A stretch of 50,210 nucleotides of DNA from the NCBI GenBank assembly GCA_905197045.1, contig CAJJXG010000010.1, positions 1 through 50,210 of the forward strand, in the 5' to 3' direction. Shown in pieces: positions 19,037 through 28,111 of the stretch (within the stretch, counting starts at the first letter, position 1; the number at the start of each line of letters is the position of its first letter). The notes under the pieces were generated by a model. That model had not been told where the DNA came from and made no database searches. It saw only the letters and a program-made list of their open reading frames with translations. A program made the position numbers and the translations under genes. The stretch comes from an uncultured Caryophanales bacterium. Its GTDB lineage: Bacteria; Bacillota_I; Bacilli_A; RFN20; CAG-826.

Positions 19037-19070
19037 AAAAATGTTCTAATCATCTAGACTAGAACATTTC
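19037..19070 (-). terminator. Terminator of the feo operon
   Basis: A 10-bp perfect stem AAATGTTCTA/TAGAACATTT with an 11-nt loop is followed on the minus strand by TTTTTTGTTTT. It lies about 20 nt after the stop of the FeoB-associated protein gene. Confidence 0.85.
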
Positions 19071-19090
19071 TTAAAAATTAATAGTATTGA

Positions 19091-19360
19091 TTAATGATTA
19101 CCACAACAACATCCATCGTTATGGTGAGTCTTGTTTTCATCCTTCTTTTCTTTTGGATATTTTTTGAAATAACTTTTAACTAGTTTTTTTGCATCAGTTG
19201 AACCACATCCACAATCACTAATTCTTTTTCCGGTCATTTTTTTATAAGCAAAATACCCGACAAGAGCTAATACAATTAAAACAATTACGACAATAATCAC
19301 TATATCAGCAGTGGTTATAGAAAGAGCATCATCTAAAACATTAATTAATCGATTTAACAT
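19091..19360 (-). CDS. FeoB-associated Cys-rich membrane protein
   Basis: An 89-residue protein with one membrane helix (about residues 19-43), a CGCG motif just after it, and a C-terminal His/Cys tail (HHNDGCCCGNH). This architecture matches the FeoB-associated Cys-rich membrane family (PF12669-like), which is regularly encoded beside feoB. It is thought to play an accessory role in ferrous iron uptake similar to FeoC, although the mechanism is not settled. It starts 2 nt after feoB and ends the operon. Confidence 0.9.
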   Translation of the reverse strand: MLNRLINVLDDALSITTADIVIIVVIVLIVLALVGYFAYKKMTGKRISDCGCGSTDAKKLVKSYFKKYPKEKKDENKTHHNDGCCCGNH

Positions 19361-19362
19361 TT

Positions 19363-21765
19363 TTATCTTGCCTCCTTATTTTCTATTGCTTTTTGTTTCT
19401 TGCTCCATAAAACAAGCAAAACAACAGCTACAACAATTAAAGGAATAAATATTGCAAGTGTCCAAACATAATTTCCAATTAAGAAAATCATCATTGAAAC
19501 AACATAAGATGTAACCACCCAGAAAATTAAAGTTGATGCAAATCTTCCTTCTGGTAATTCACCTTTTGCTGTGGCAACAGCCGCAAAGCAAGGAATGGTT
19601 AACATGTTAAAGGCGATAAAAGCAATAACTCCACTTAATGTAATTCCAGTTGATTCAATCATTAATTCAGCAGCTGCTAAGCCTTCAACAACTTCTTCTC
19701 CAGCATCAAACATTGGGTTTAAAACGAGAGCTAAAGTTCCTAAAGTAGAAATTACATTTTCTTTTGCAACTAAGCCATTAATTGCTGCTACCGCAAATAC
19801 CCAACCAAAACTACTTAATGTAGAACCAAAGCCAAGTGGAGTAAAGATTGGTTGAATAAATTGACCAATACTTGCAAGAATTGAGTTAGAAATTAAAGCG
19901 ATATCTTCTGGATTTCCACTTTCAATATCAATAAATCTCCATCCCCATGTAAAGTGTGATGTAAACCAAATAATAATTGTTGAAAGTAAAATAATAGTGA
20001 AAGCTTTTTTAACAAAGTGTTTTGTTTTGTCCCATAAATGAATCATTAAGGATTTAAATTGAGGCAAATGATAAGCAGGAAGTTCCATAATAAATGGTGG
20101 AACTTTTCCTCTTAAAGTAGTTTCTCTCATGATAATAACAGTAAGTAAAGCAACTACCATACCTAGAACATACATTCCATAAACAACTACATCCGCATAG
20201 TTAAAGCCAACAGCTTCTCCAAAAACAGATATAATTCCATAAGCAAATACCGTTAAAATTGGTGCTTTTGCTCCGCAAGAGAAGAAAGGAATAACTCTAA
20301 TAGTTGAAACTCTTTCTTTCTCATCAGCAAGAGTTCTAGTATTTATCATGGCTGGGACGGAACAACCAAAGCCCATAATCATTGGCATAAACGCTCTTCC
20401 ACTTAAACCAAATCTTCTAAAAATACGATCAAGAATAAATGCGACACGAGCCATATACCCGCTATCTTCTAATATTGCAAAGAAAAGGAATAAGACTAGA
20501 ATTTGAGGTAAGAATCCTAAAACAGCAAATAATCCACCAAAAATTCCATCGCAAACAAGTCCAATTGACCAATTTGAAGCACCCGCTAAAGTAAGTCCTT
20601 GATTTATTAAATCACTTATCCAGCCGGTTAATGCATTGAATGCATTCATTAAAATGACACCAGGAGAATTGATACCTCCATTTGCAAACATACCAGCCAC
20701 ATAATCAGGAGCGTCTCCAAAAGAAACAACATCAACTGCTCCAAGAGCATTTAAATAGAATAAATCTTCACTAAAAGTTAAATGGAAGATAACAAAAAGA
20801 ATAATAAGGAAGATTGGTATGCCTAACCATCTATTAGTCAAAACTTTATCTATCTTATCTGATATTGTAAGTTTTGCTTCATTTTGAATGGATTCTGCAG
20901 ACTTTTTCTTTTTAAAGAAGGATTTTTTCTTACTTGCTTTTTCTATTTTAGCTTTAGTTTTAGCTTCTCTTAACTCTTTTTCTTTTTGATCTACAACTAC
21001 AACATCATGAAAATGTTTTGAGATATATTTATAACGCGCATCAGCAATTAAAGCCTCAAAATCATTCCCGAAAACATCATCATTAAAAGTGTGTTTAAAC
21101 TCTTCAACAATATGAACAAGCGAAGGATGAGCAGCTGTTTCAAGTTCATCAAGTTCAACAAGTTTCACAGCATGGAATAAAGGATTATCAACTTTTAATC
21201 CTTCAAAAGCAATTCGACAATCGTTAATTAAATGAATTAAGTTGGTATCTTCTAAAACAGTTTTACCTTTTCTTCCTTTTTGACTTGCTTCATATGCTTT
21301 TTGCATTAAAAGGTCTAAATTGTCTTCTTTTAAAGCAGAAATTTCAACAACTGGAATTCCAAGTTCTTCTTCAAGCTTGTTAATTAAGATGGATTCTTTA
21401 TTTTTTGAAAGAAGGTCCATCATATTTAATGCAAGAACCATTGGAACATTAATTTCTAAAAGTTGCGTTGTTAAATATAAGTTTCTTTCAAGATTTGTTG
21501 CATCAACAATGTTAATGACACAATCAGGTTTTTCATCAAGTATATAATTTCTTGAAATAACTTCTTCTGGAGTATAAGGAGATAATGAATAAATACCTGG
21601 AAGGTCAACAATTGAAATTGGTTCACTTAATTTTTTATAAGTTCCTTCTCTTTTATCAACTGTAACTCCTGGCCAGTTACCAACATAAGCTGTTGAACCA
21701 GTTAAATTATTAAATAATGTGGTTTTACCACAATTTGGATTACCAGCAAGAGCAAATCTTTTCAT
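19363..21765 (-). CDS. feoB: Ferrous iron transporter FeoB
   Basis: GTP-dependent Fe(II) uptake protein of the cytoplasmic membrane. The cytosolic N-terminal G domain shows G1 GNPNCGKTTLFN (8-19), G3 DLPGIYSL and G4 NMMD. A helical spacer domain follows, then a multi-spanning region with two Gate repeats containing SCGAKAPILTVFAYG and conserved Cys residues. The 800-residue length is usual for Firmicutes FeoB. A Lys-rich insert (about residues 270-290, KKKSFFKKKKS) separates the soluble and membrane parts. The start follows feoA by 1 nt, so the two are translationally linked. Confidence 0.96.
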   Translation of the reverse strand: MKRFALAGNPNCGKTTLFNNLTGSTAYVGNWPGVTVDKREGTYKKLSEPISIVDLPGIYSLSPYTPEEVISRNYILDEKPDCVINIVDATNLERNLYLTTQLLEINVPMVLALNMMDLLSKNKESILINKLEEELGIPVVEISALKEDNLDLLMQKAYEASQKGRKGKTVLEDTNLIHLINDCRIAFEGLKVDNPLFHAVKLVELDELETAAHPSLVHIVEEFKHTFNDDVFGNDFEALIADARYKYISKHFHDVVVVDQKEKELREAKTKAKIEKASKKKSFFKKKKSAESIQNEAKLTISDKIDKVLTNRWLGIPIFLIILFVIFHLTFSEDLFYLNALGAVDVVSFGDAPDYVAGMFANGGINSPGVILMNAFNALTGWISDLINQGLTLAGASNWSIGLVCDGIFGGLFAVLGFLPQILVLFLFFAILEDSGYMARVAFILDRIFRRFGLSGRAFMPMIMGFGCSVPAMINTRTLADEKERVSTIRVIPFFSCGAKAPILTVFAYGIISVFGEAVGFNYADVVVYGMYVLGMVVALLTVIIMRETTLRGKVPPFIMELPAYHLPQFKSLMIHLWDKTKHFVKKAFTIILLSTIIIWFTSHFTWGWRFIDIESGNPEDIALISNSILASIGQFIQPIFTPLGFGSTLSSFGWVFAVAAINGLVAKENVISTLGTLALVLNPMFDAGEEVVEGLAAAELMIESTGITLSGVIAFIAFNMLTIPCFAAVATAKGELPEGRFASTLIFWVVTSYVVSMMIFLIGNYVWTLAIFIPLIVVAVVLLVLWSKKQKAIENKEAR

Positions 21766-21766
21766 C

Positions 21767-22003
21767 TTACTTTCCCCCCACTTCCATGAGGACTAAAACG
21801 GCTTCATCTTTTCTTAGAGTCAATTCATATCCTCTAATTGTTACTTCAAGTGGATCTCCAAGTGGTGCTTTTTTTCTTAAAAAAATTTCAGTACCAGGAG
21901 TAATCCCCATATCGAAGAGTCTTCTTCTAACCCTTCCTTCGCCTTCTACTTTAATAACATGGCCAGTCTCGCCAACTTCAAAGGCACTTAATTTTTTCTG
22001 CAT
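21767..22003 (-). CDS. feoA: FeoA family protein
   Basis: A 78-residue SH3-like FeoA protein, the cytosolic partner needed for FeoB-mediated ferrous iron uptake. Family features are the N-terminal LSAFEVGETGHVIKV, RRRLFDMGITPGTEI and a C-terminal LTLRKDEAVLVLME strand. It is the second of two consecutive feoA-type genes, with the usual 1-nt gap to feoB. It matches canonical FeoA better than the upstream paralogue. Confidence 0.93.
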   Translation of the reverse strand: MQKKLSAFEVGETGHVIKVEGEGRVRRRLFDMGITPGTEIFLRKKAPLGDPLEVTIRGYELTLRKDEAVLVLMEVGGK

Positions 22004-22023
22004 AAAATTAAACCTACCTTTCT

Positions 22024-22236
22024 TTATGCAACTAAGATTTTCATAGCAATATTTCTATCAAGAGCAAGTCGCCCATTTTTAACAAGAAGAATAACGCTTC
22101 CACTTTCACTAGATAAAACTTGAATTTTGCTTCCTAAAGTAATTCCAAGATTCTCAAGATGTTTTTTTGTAGAATCATCTAACAAAATTTTTACTACTTT
22201 TAAATCTGTGTTATGTGGAGCGATAAATATTGGCAT
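22024..22236 (-). CDS. FeoA-like protein
   Basis: A 70-residue divergent FeoA paralogue and first gene of the feo operon. It has the FeoA pattern DSTKKHLENLGITLGSKIQVL followed by the terminal strand LALDRNIAMKILVA. Two feoA genes ahead of feoB are common in Firmicutes, and they may form a heteromeric regulatory pair; this is not visible in the sequence. A strong RBS (AGGAGG) and a near-consensus promoter precede it. Confidence 0.85.
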   Translation of the reverse strand: MPIFIAPHNTDLKVVKILLDDSTKKHLENLGITLGSKIQVLSSESGSVILLVKNGRLALDRNIAMKILVA

Positions 22237-22253
22237 AAAAACCTCCTGCGAAA

Positions 22254-22315
22254 ATAAGTTAAATATAACTAACTTATCAACATTAAAATTATAGTCTTAA
22301 AGTTAGTAATGTCAA
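22254..22315 (-). promoter_or_regulatory. feo operon promoter with candidate metal-responsive operator
   Basis: The minus strand carries -35 TTGACA (22310-22315) and -10 TATAAT (22288-22293) with a 16-bp spacer. Just downstream of the predicted start point lies a perfect inverted repeat ATAAGTT/AACTTAT (22254-22260 and 22271-22277) separated by 10 nt. A second, weaker TTAGT/ACTAA pair overlaps the -35. The position is right for repression by a Fur- or DtxR-type iron sensor. Which family binds cannot be told from the sequence. Confidence 0.65.
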
Positions 22316-22350
22316 ACTAATATTATAAAATTTTTACCTTTAAAGATACT

Positions 22351-23529
22351 TTAATCAATATAATTTTCATCAAAATTGATAACAACTATGTATTTTTCGT
22401 TTTCTTTTGTAATTGCTTCGCGTAATGCTCTTGTTAATTGAAGTTTACTTTCTTTGTAATTGTTAGGCACAACAACATCAAAAATTACATTAGTATGAGT
22501 TGGTCCACTTACCACTCTTAAATCATGAAAACTTAAATTTTTATTAAGGTTTTGCAAGGTTTTTTGAATAATATCATGTAAAACAGGTATTTCTTTGTTT
22601 TTAGTATCAACTGGATCCATATGGATTGTTAAAAGAATTTTATAACGATTAGAAATTTCTTTTTCGATGTTATCAATTAAGTCGTGAGATGAAAAAGTAT
22701 CATGATATCCATCCACTTCAACGTGACAAGTCATAAAAGTTTTTGTAGGCCCATATGAATGAAACATAATATCGTGAACTCCTAATACACCTTCATAACT
22801 TTTAATATCAGAAATGATTTTGTGAATAAGTTCTTCATTTGGAATTTCTCCTATTAAAGGAGAGGCGGTTTCTTTCACCATTTTTAACCCGCTATAAAGA
22901 ATGAATAGAGCTACAAGTAAAGAAACTGAACTATCTAAATACCATAAATCTGGGAAAAAGTATTGAATCAAACTTGCAATTAAAACTACGCTAGTTGAAA
23001 TTGCATCGTTTAAAGAATCTTGCTTGTTAGCTTGTAAAGCAACTGAATTTATCGCCTTACCTAAACCACGATAAATATAAGCTAATATTAATTTTAAGAA
23101 AATTGAAACTCCTAAAATTATAAAAGCCCAAATAGAAAACTTAGCGCCACTTTCTCCGCTTATTAAGCTAGTAATTGAATTATAAATTAACAAAGCAGCA
23201 ACAATTATGATAATAAAAGAAGTAATCATTCCTGTAATATATTCAATTCTTTCATGACCATAAGGATGTTCTTTATCGGCTTTTTTGGCGGCAAGTTTAA
23301 ATCCAACTAAACTAACAACACTACTTCCAAAATCAGTCATATTATTTAAAGCATCAGAAATAATTGACATAGATGAAGTAAAAATTCCGATGATTAACTT
23401 CATCAAAAAAAGTAACGTATTAAAAACTATTCCAGCTAAGGAAGCCAATACGCCATGTTTTTCTCTTACTTTTTCATTTTGAACATCTTCATAATTTTTA
23501 ATAAATATTTTTCTTAAAATTTTAACCAT
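22351..23529 (-). CDS. Cation diffusion facilitator (CDF) metal efflux protein
   Basis: Membrane antiporter exporting divalent metals. Six hydrophobic helices follow an N-terminal basic region. The metal-site motifs are SDALNNMTDFGSS in helix II and HPYGHERIEYI in the loop, and the C-terminal cytosolic ferredoxin-like dimer domain (about residues 210-300) carries VHDIMFHSYGP and HVEVDG. A further C-terminal segment contains HDLRVVSGPTHTNVIFDV, as in longer Firmicutes CDF proteins. Substrate (Zn, Fe or Mn) is not evident, but the neighbouring feo operon makes iron or manganese plausible. ATG 23529 is preferred because an upstream in-frame start at 23598 would lie inside the DegV terminator hairpin. 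Confidence 0.88.
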   Translation of the reverse strand: MVKILRKIFIKNYEDVQNEKVREKHGVLASLAGIVFNTLLFLMKLIIGIFTSSMSIISDALNNMTDFGSSVVSLVGFKLAAKKADKEHPYGHERIEYITGMITSFIIIIVAALLIYNSITSLISGESGAKFSIWAFIILGVSIFLKLILAYIYRGLGKAINSVALQANKQDSLNDAISTSVVLIASLIQYFFPDLWYLDSSVSLLVALFILYSGLKMVKETASPLIGEIPNEELIHKIISDIKSYEGVLGVHDIMFHSYGPTKTFMTCHVEVDGYHDTFSSHDLIDNIEKEISNRYKILLTIHMDPVDTKNKEIPVLHDIIQKTLQNLNKNLSFHDLRVVSGPTHTNVIFDVVVPNNYKESKLQLTRALREAITKENEKYIVVINFDENYID

Positions 23530-23568
23530 GCTTAATATTTTAGTTACTTCTTTTTCTTTTGTTAAATC

Positions 23569-23600
23569 TTTATAATAAAAAACCTTGGCACTCGCCAAGG
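23569..23600 (-). terminator. degV terminator that also contains the CDF promoter
   Basis: The stem CCTTGGC/GCCAAGG (23583-23600, loop ACTC) followed by a run of T on the minus strand ends the degV transcript. The same DNA offers -35 TTGGCG (23593-23598) within the hairpin and -10 TATAAA (23569-23574) after the T-run, with an 18-bp spacer, positioned about 40 nt before the CDF start codon. Confidence 0.65.
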
Positions 23601-23617
23601 ATTAACAAATTATAATT

Positions 23618-24508
23618 TTACTTACTTCTTTCTTTACCAACAAAGAATAAAGCGACTGTTCCAGGACCTGTGTGGGATCCAATTGTTGTTCCTATATCAA
23701 AGATTTCAACTTTTCCCTTTAAATTAGGGAAGGCTTCTTCAACTTTATCTTTTACAGCCTTGGCATCTTCAAATACAGCGCTATGCGAAATATAACAATA
23801 ATCGTTATAGTCTTTGCCATCTTTTGCGTTTTCAATCATCTTTTGAACGATTGCATTGATAACTTTCTTTTTACCAATAATCTTTTCTCTAGGGATAAGT
23901 TTTCCTTCATCATTAACATTTAAAAGTGGGCAAACATGAAGCATATTTCCAAAGAATCCGCTAGTTTTTGAAATTCTACCGCCTCTTACAAAATATTTAA
24001 GATCAGTTGAAAAGAACCAATGATTGATGCTTAAACGATTGTTTTCAGCCCAATCTCTTACTTCTTCAATACTCTTGCCTTCATCTTTTAAATCAGCAAG
24101 TTTGTCCATAAGTAAGCCATAACCGCTACTTGCAGCAAGAGAATCAACAATATAGATTTTTACATCTTTGTACTTTTCATTAATCATATTAACAGCAATT
24201 CTTGCGCTATTAATTGTTCCACTAATGCCACTTGATAAAGTTAAATGTAAAATTTCTTTGTAGCCTTCATTAATTAAGTTTTCAAAATAATTGTAATAAT
24301 CTTGAGCGTTTAATTGACTTGTTTTAGTCATCGCTCCTTGTTCCATCTTTTTGTAAAATTCGCTTATAGGAAGTGTTTCACCAAAATCATCTTTATGTTC
24401 AATTCCATCAAGAAAGTAATGAAAACAAATATAACGAATGCCTCTGTCTTTGTAATGTTTAACATTTAAATCACTAGTTGAGCAACAACTTAATAAATAT
24501 TTATTCAT
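23618..24508 (-). CDS. DegV family (FakB-like) fatty-acid-binding protein
   Basis: DegV-fold protein. Family members bind fatty acids and, as FakB, present them to the kinase FakA for phosphorylation and phospholipid synthesis. The sequence shows the early SCCSTSDL motif, LTLSSGISGTINSA in the lipid-binding region, GGRISKTSGFFGN, and EIFDIGTTIGSHTGPGTVALFF near the C-terminus. ATG 24508 is chosen because the promoter at 24545-24572 predicts transcription starting near 24538, so the upstream ATG at 24538 would be the first transcribed base. The RBS AAGGAAGGAG then lies about 15 nt upstream. No fakA gene is nearby. Confidence 0.85.
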   Translation of the reverse strand: MNKYLLSCCSTSDLNVKHYKDRGIRYICFHYFLDGIEHKDDFGETLPISEFYKKMEQGAMTKTSQLNAQDYYNYFENLINEGYKEILHLTLSSGISGTINSARIAVNMINEKYKDVKIYIVDSLAASSGYGLLMDKLADLKDEGKSIEEVRDWAENNRLSINHWFFSTDLKYFVRGGRISKTSGFFGNMLHVCPLLNVNDEGKLIPREKIIGKKKVINAIVQKMIENAKDGKDYNDYCYISHSAVFEDAKAVKDKVEEAFPNLKGKVEIFDIGTTIGSHTGPGTVALFFVGKERSK

Positions 24509-24544
24509 GTTAATTTTTAAAAGCTCCTTCCTTAACATTGATAG

Positions 24545-24572
24545 ATTATATAGAAACTAAGTTAAAATTCAA
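24545..24572 (-). promoter_or_regulatory. degV promoter
   Basis: On the minus strand -35 TTGAAT (24567-24572) and -10 TATAAT (24545-24550) are separated by 16 bp. The predicted start point near 24538 settles the choice of the internal start codon for degV. The remaining 24573-24727 is AT-rich with no recognisable feature. Confidence 0.55.
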
Positions 24573-24727
24573 ACGAAGTAATAAGTATTTTTAACCAAAC
24601 AATCATCAAGTTAACTAAAATAATTTATCTCTTTATGACTTCTTTAACCTTAAGTTTTTAATAAAAAACATCATCATAAAATTCATATTTCTTCTAATAA
24701 TTAATTTAAAAACCTTGCAAATCTCAA

Positions 24728-27307
24728 TTATTCTACAGATTTTAATGCTTCAGCCATCTTGATTTTATTGATTTTAGGGAAGAACAATAAACAAACAAGA
24801 AGAACAAATCCTAAAGCTAGAAGAATTGTATAAATATAACTTGGCCAAGCTATTGCCATTCCAAAAGTTAATCCAACTGAAGAGATACTATTCATTATGT
24901 AGTTATGAAGTAATACACCAACTCCAATTCCAATAGCTACGCCAATAACCGTCATAAAGAATATTTCTCTAAAGATATAAAGTAAGGCTTCATAACGGTA
25001 ATAACCATTAACACGAAGTGTCGCTATTTCTTTAACACGTTCAGAAACCATAATATCTGTTAAGTTATAAATAACAACAGCAATTAAAGCCCCACTTAAA
25101 AGAACAATAATGACAACAAGAGCATCAAGATTATTTAAAACACTTTCATAAACTAATTTTGTGTTTTGTGAATTTATGATACTTGTAATCGAAGAGTTTT
25201 CTAACATTTCATCGATATAACTATTTACTTCTTCATCACTTAAACCAGTATCAACAATATAACCGTTTTGTTTTAAAGTTGGGAAATAATTTTTCATTAT
25301 TTCTTCCCCACAATAAACGTAATTTCCAATATAGTTTTGAGTAATTCCAGTTATTCTAATTTGTGTAAGACTATTACTTAAATCATCTAAAGAAATTACC
25401 AAATTATCGCCAATAGATAAGTTAAATTCTTGAGCAATTTGATTTGTAATAACAAAACTATCGCTATCAAAACTTAAAGGATCATCTAAACCTACATAAT
25501 CAGGTAAAGAGTTTGTCGCAATTAAGCTCATATCAATATTTTCATCTGAACCTAAAGCATAGCCGTCGTAATAATAAACTTTTGTGCTTGAACCAACATC
25601 AAAAGGATTATCGCCTTCCATCCCTTCATCTGTTAATTTGGCAACAAAATCATATTTAATAATATCTACATATTGAGATGTATTAATAACGCTCAAAGAA
25701 TCTTTAATACCAAAACTTGTTAAAAGTAATCCAGTACAGCCACCAATTCCAATAAGCATCATGATTAAATTTTTCTTAAATCTAAAAACATTTCTTAACA
25801 TTGATTTAGTGTTAAATTTTAAGTGTTTCCAAATAAATGGAATATGTTCTAGCCAAATTTTCTTTCCAGGAACTGGTGCTTTTCCAATAAGTAAAGAAGA
25901 TACATTATCTTTTAAAGAAGCAAACGCAATGACTGTAATTGTTAAAAGGATTAACGCAATCATTAAGAAAGTATAAAGCGCAATCGTTCCAGGATCACCA
26001 ATATAAACCATTGGTCCAATCGTATAAATCGTTCCATAAATATAACCAATAATGGTAGGCAAAACAAAAAGACCAAATAATATAGCAACAATTGATCCTA
26101 AAATTGTAGTTAATAACCCATAGAAAAGATATTTTGTATAAATCATTCCTTTTGAATAACCTAAGGATTTTAAAGTACCCATTTGCCCTCTATCTTTATT
26201 AATAATTCTTGTAACACTTGTAACCGATACTAAAAGAGCAATAATAAAGAAAAATACAGGGAACACAGCACTTACTGCATCAACTTTTCCAGAATCTTGT
26301 TCAAACATATAAGCGCCTTGGTTTTCTTCTCTTGATAAAACATACCAAGTTCTATCAATCGAACCAAATTGTTCCTCAAATGTTTGTTCGATTTGATTTG
26401 CTACAATAGCATCAAATTCATCCGTTTCCAAAAATTGTTCAAGAGCGTCAATAAGTCCTTGTTTTATTGTATCGCTAAATTCACTATTATTTATCGCTTC
26501 TTCAAATTGAGTTTTGATTTGTTCAGCAGCAGCATCTTTCATTTGTTCTTTGATCTCTGCTACTCTATTTTCAAGAAAAGGAGCGCTAATCTCCTTTATT
26601 TCATCAATTTTCTTATCTATAAAATCTTTATATTCTTGAGAAAAAGAATTATATTGTCTAGCTCCAGAATAACGGATTTTTATAATTGTTGTTTCTTTTG
26701 GCTCATAAAACGAACTATCAAAATAGACAACTGCATCTAAAACTCCGCTTCCAATAGTTGTTACATCGCCATTTTTTGATATATAAAATGGATCGTCCAC
26801 AAGTCCGCAAATTGTATAAACTTCTTCACTTCCATCATTGTTTTCGATTCGAATTTCATCGCCAAGTTCATGGCTTACTGAATCGCTAGAATTATCAAGA
26901 AGCAAAACTTCGCTAGCTTTTTCAGGAAATTTTCCAGAAACTAGTGATATTTTATCAATTGAATTATCTTCAAAAGTACGATATATCAAACGAGTTTCGC
27001 TCTTTTTATTATCAACATATGTAAATTGATCCATTTGATAATAGCCTTCAATTTGGCTAACGCCACTTAACTCGCTTCTTAATGTTTCAACATCACTATC
27101 GGAAAAGCCTATTGTCGATTGAATATAGACGTCCATGAAGTTCATATCATTATAGTATCGATTCATGGTCGCTCTTAAATCAGGAGAGGTGTTTTTTAAA
27201 CCAACCAAAAACCCTAAACCTAAAACAACAATAACAAATATTGATATTAATCGGCTTAAGTCCTGTTTTATTGAAGAGAATATGTATTTTGAAAAAGTCT
27301 TTTTCAT
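24728..27307 (-). CDS. ABC transporter permease, FtsX/MacB-like
   Basis: Large membrane subunit of an ABC exporter with two FtsX-type domains. One N-terminal helix is followed by an extracellular domain of about 310 residues, then three helices (about 345-465). A second single helix follows (MLRNVFRFKKNLIMMLIGIG), then a second extracellular domain and three C-terminal helices ending INKIKMAEALKSVE. The first extracellular domain includes an acidic, coiled-coil-prone stretch at about residues 230-320. The substrate is unknown: antibiotic, peptide or lipid export are all possible. The start ATG overlaps the ATPase stop as TAATG, with GAGGAG about 11 nt upstream, so translation is coupled. The operon is likely repressed by the divergent TetR protein. 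Confidence 0.87.
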   Translation of the reverse strand: MKKTFSKYIFSSIKQDLSRLISIFVIVVLGLGFLVGLKNTSPDLRATMNRYYNDMNFMDVYIQSTIGFSDSDVETLRSELSGVSQIEGYYQMDQFTYVDNKKSETRLIYRTFEDNSIDKISLVSGKFPEKASEVLLLDNSSDSVSHELGDEIRIENNDGSEEVYTICGLVDDPFYISKNGDVTTIGSGVLDAVVYFDSSFYEPKETTIIKIRYSGARQYNSFSQEYKDFIDKKIDEIKEISAPFLENRVAEIKEQMKDAAAEQIKTQFEEAINNSEFSDTIKQGLIDALEQFLETDEFDAIVANQIEQTFEEQFGSIDRTWYVLSREENQGAYMFEQDSGKVDAVSAVFPVFFFIIALLVSVTSVTRIINKDRGQMGTLKSLGYSKGMIYTKYLFYGLLTTILGSIVAILFGLFVLPTIIGYIYGTIYTIGPMVYIGDPGTIALYTFLMIALILLTITVIAFASLKDNVSSLLIGKAPVPGKKIWLEHIPFIWKHLKFNTKSMLRNVFRFKKNLIMMLIGIGGCTGLLLTSFGIKDSLSVINTSQYVDIIKYDFVAKLTDEGMEGDNPFDVGSSTKVYYYDGYALGSDENIDMSLIATNSLPDYVGLDDPLSFDSDSFVITNQIAQEFNLSIGDNLVISLDDLSNSLTQIRITGITQNYIGNYVYCGEEIMKNYFPTLKQNGYIVDTGLSDEEVNSYIDEMLENSSITSIINSQNTKLVYESVLNNLDALVVIIVLLSGALIAVVIYNLTDIMVSERVKEIATLRVNGYYRYEALLYIFREIFFMTVIGVAIGIGVGVLLHNYIMNSISSVGLTFGMAIAWPSYIYTILLALGFVLLVCLLFFPKINKIKMAEALKSVE

Positions 27308-28011
27308 TACCACTCAATCTCCTCAATTGGCACTGGATGTTCATTAAATTCTTCAGCTACAATTGTTCCATTTTTAATATGTAAAACATGGTCAGCCATT
27401 TTAGTTAATGCTGAGTTATGAGTAACAACAATAACCGTTTTATTTCTTTTTTTGCAAAGGTCATATAAGACTTTTAAAACTTTTTTCCCGGTTTCATAAT
27501 CTAAAGCACCGGTTGGCTCATCACAAAGAAGAAGTTTTGGATTTTTTGCTAAAGCTCTAGCAATAGAAACTCTTTGCTGTTCGCCTCCTGATAATTGACT
27601 AGGAAAATTCTTCATTCTAGTTTCTAAGCCAACTGCTTTTAATGCTTCTTTAGAATCAAGAGGATTTTTACAAATTTCGCTAGCAATCTCAACATTATCT
27701 ATTGCAGTTAAATTGGCCATTAAATTATAAAATTGAAAAACAAAACCGATTGAATTTCTTCTGAATAAAGTTAATTGTTTTTCGTTATATTTTGAAATAT
27801 CTTCTTTATCGACAATAATCGACCCACTACTTAAAGCATCCATTCCACCTAGCAAATTCAAAAGAGTGGTTTTTCCGCTTCCACTAGGTCCAACAATAAT
27901 ACAAAATTCGTTGGCACTAATATTAAATGTTAAATTATCGTTAGCTTTGATTATAGTATCGCCAACATGATACTCTTTACTAACGTTTTTAAACTGCAAT
28001 AGATATTCCAT
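27307..28011 (-). CDS. ABC transporter ATP-binding protein, LolD/MacB type
   Basis: A 234-residue ATPase that drives the adjacent FtsX-like permease. Walker A is GPSGSGKTT (about 41-49), the Q-loop lies in FVFQFYNLMANLT, the signature is LSGGEQQRVS, Walker B is LLLCDEPTGALD, and the switch His is in VVTHNSAL. The size and motif spacing match the MacB/LolD/SalX group of mechanotransmission or export ATPases. It is first in a two-gene operon divergent from a TetR gene, with an 18-bp palindromic operator in the spacer. Confidence 0.93.
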   Translation of the reverse strand: MEYLLQFKNVSKEYHVGDTIIKANDNLTFNISANEFCIIVGPSGSGKTTLLNLLGGMDALSSGSIIVDKEDISKYNEKQLTLFRRNSIGFVFQFYNLMANLTAIDNVEIASEICKNPLDSKEALKAVGLETRMKNFPSQLSGGEQQRVSIARALAKNPKLLLCDEPTGALDYETGKKVLKVLYDLCKKRNKTVIVVTHNSALTKMADHVLHIKNGTIVAEEFNEHPVPIEEIEW

Positions 28012-28043
28012 TTTTTATAGCCCTCTAGTATTAATACAATTTT

Positions 28044-28061
28044 AATCAACACTTGTTGATT
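28044..28061. promoter_or_regulatory. Palindromic TetR-type operator
   Basis: AATCAACACTTGTTGATT is a perfect inverted repeat of 8-bp arms with a 2-nt centre. It sits between the divergent ABC exporter and TetR genes, 33 bp upstream of the ATPase start. Position and symmetry make it the likely site of the adjacent TetR regulator. Confidence 0.75.
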
Positions 28062-28111
28062 ATTCAATTAACCTTACTTTCATTTTTACATTTAAAACAA
28101 CACATTATAGA

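Noticed and set aside
24709..24735. ACCTTGCAAATCT shared with 30.24 kb
   Set aside because: A single 13-mer match is expected by chance several times in 50 kb of AT-rich DNA, and the flanks do not align well.
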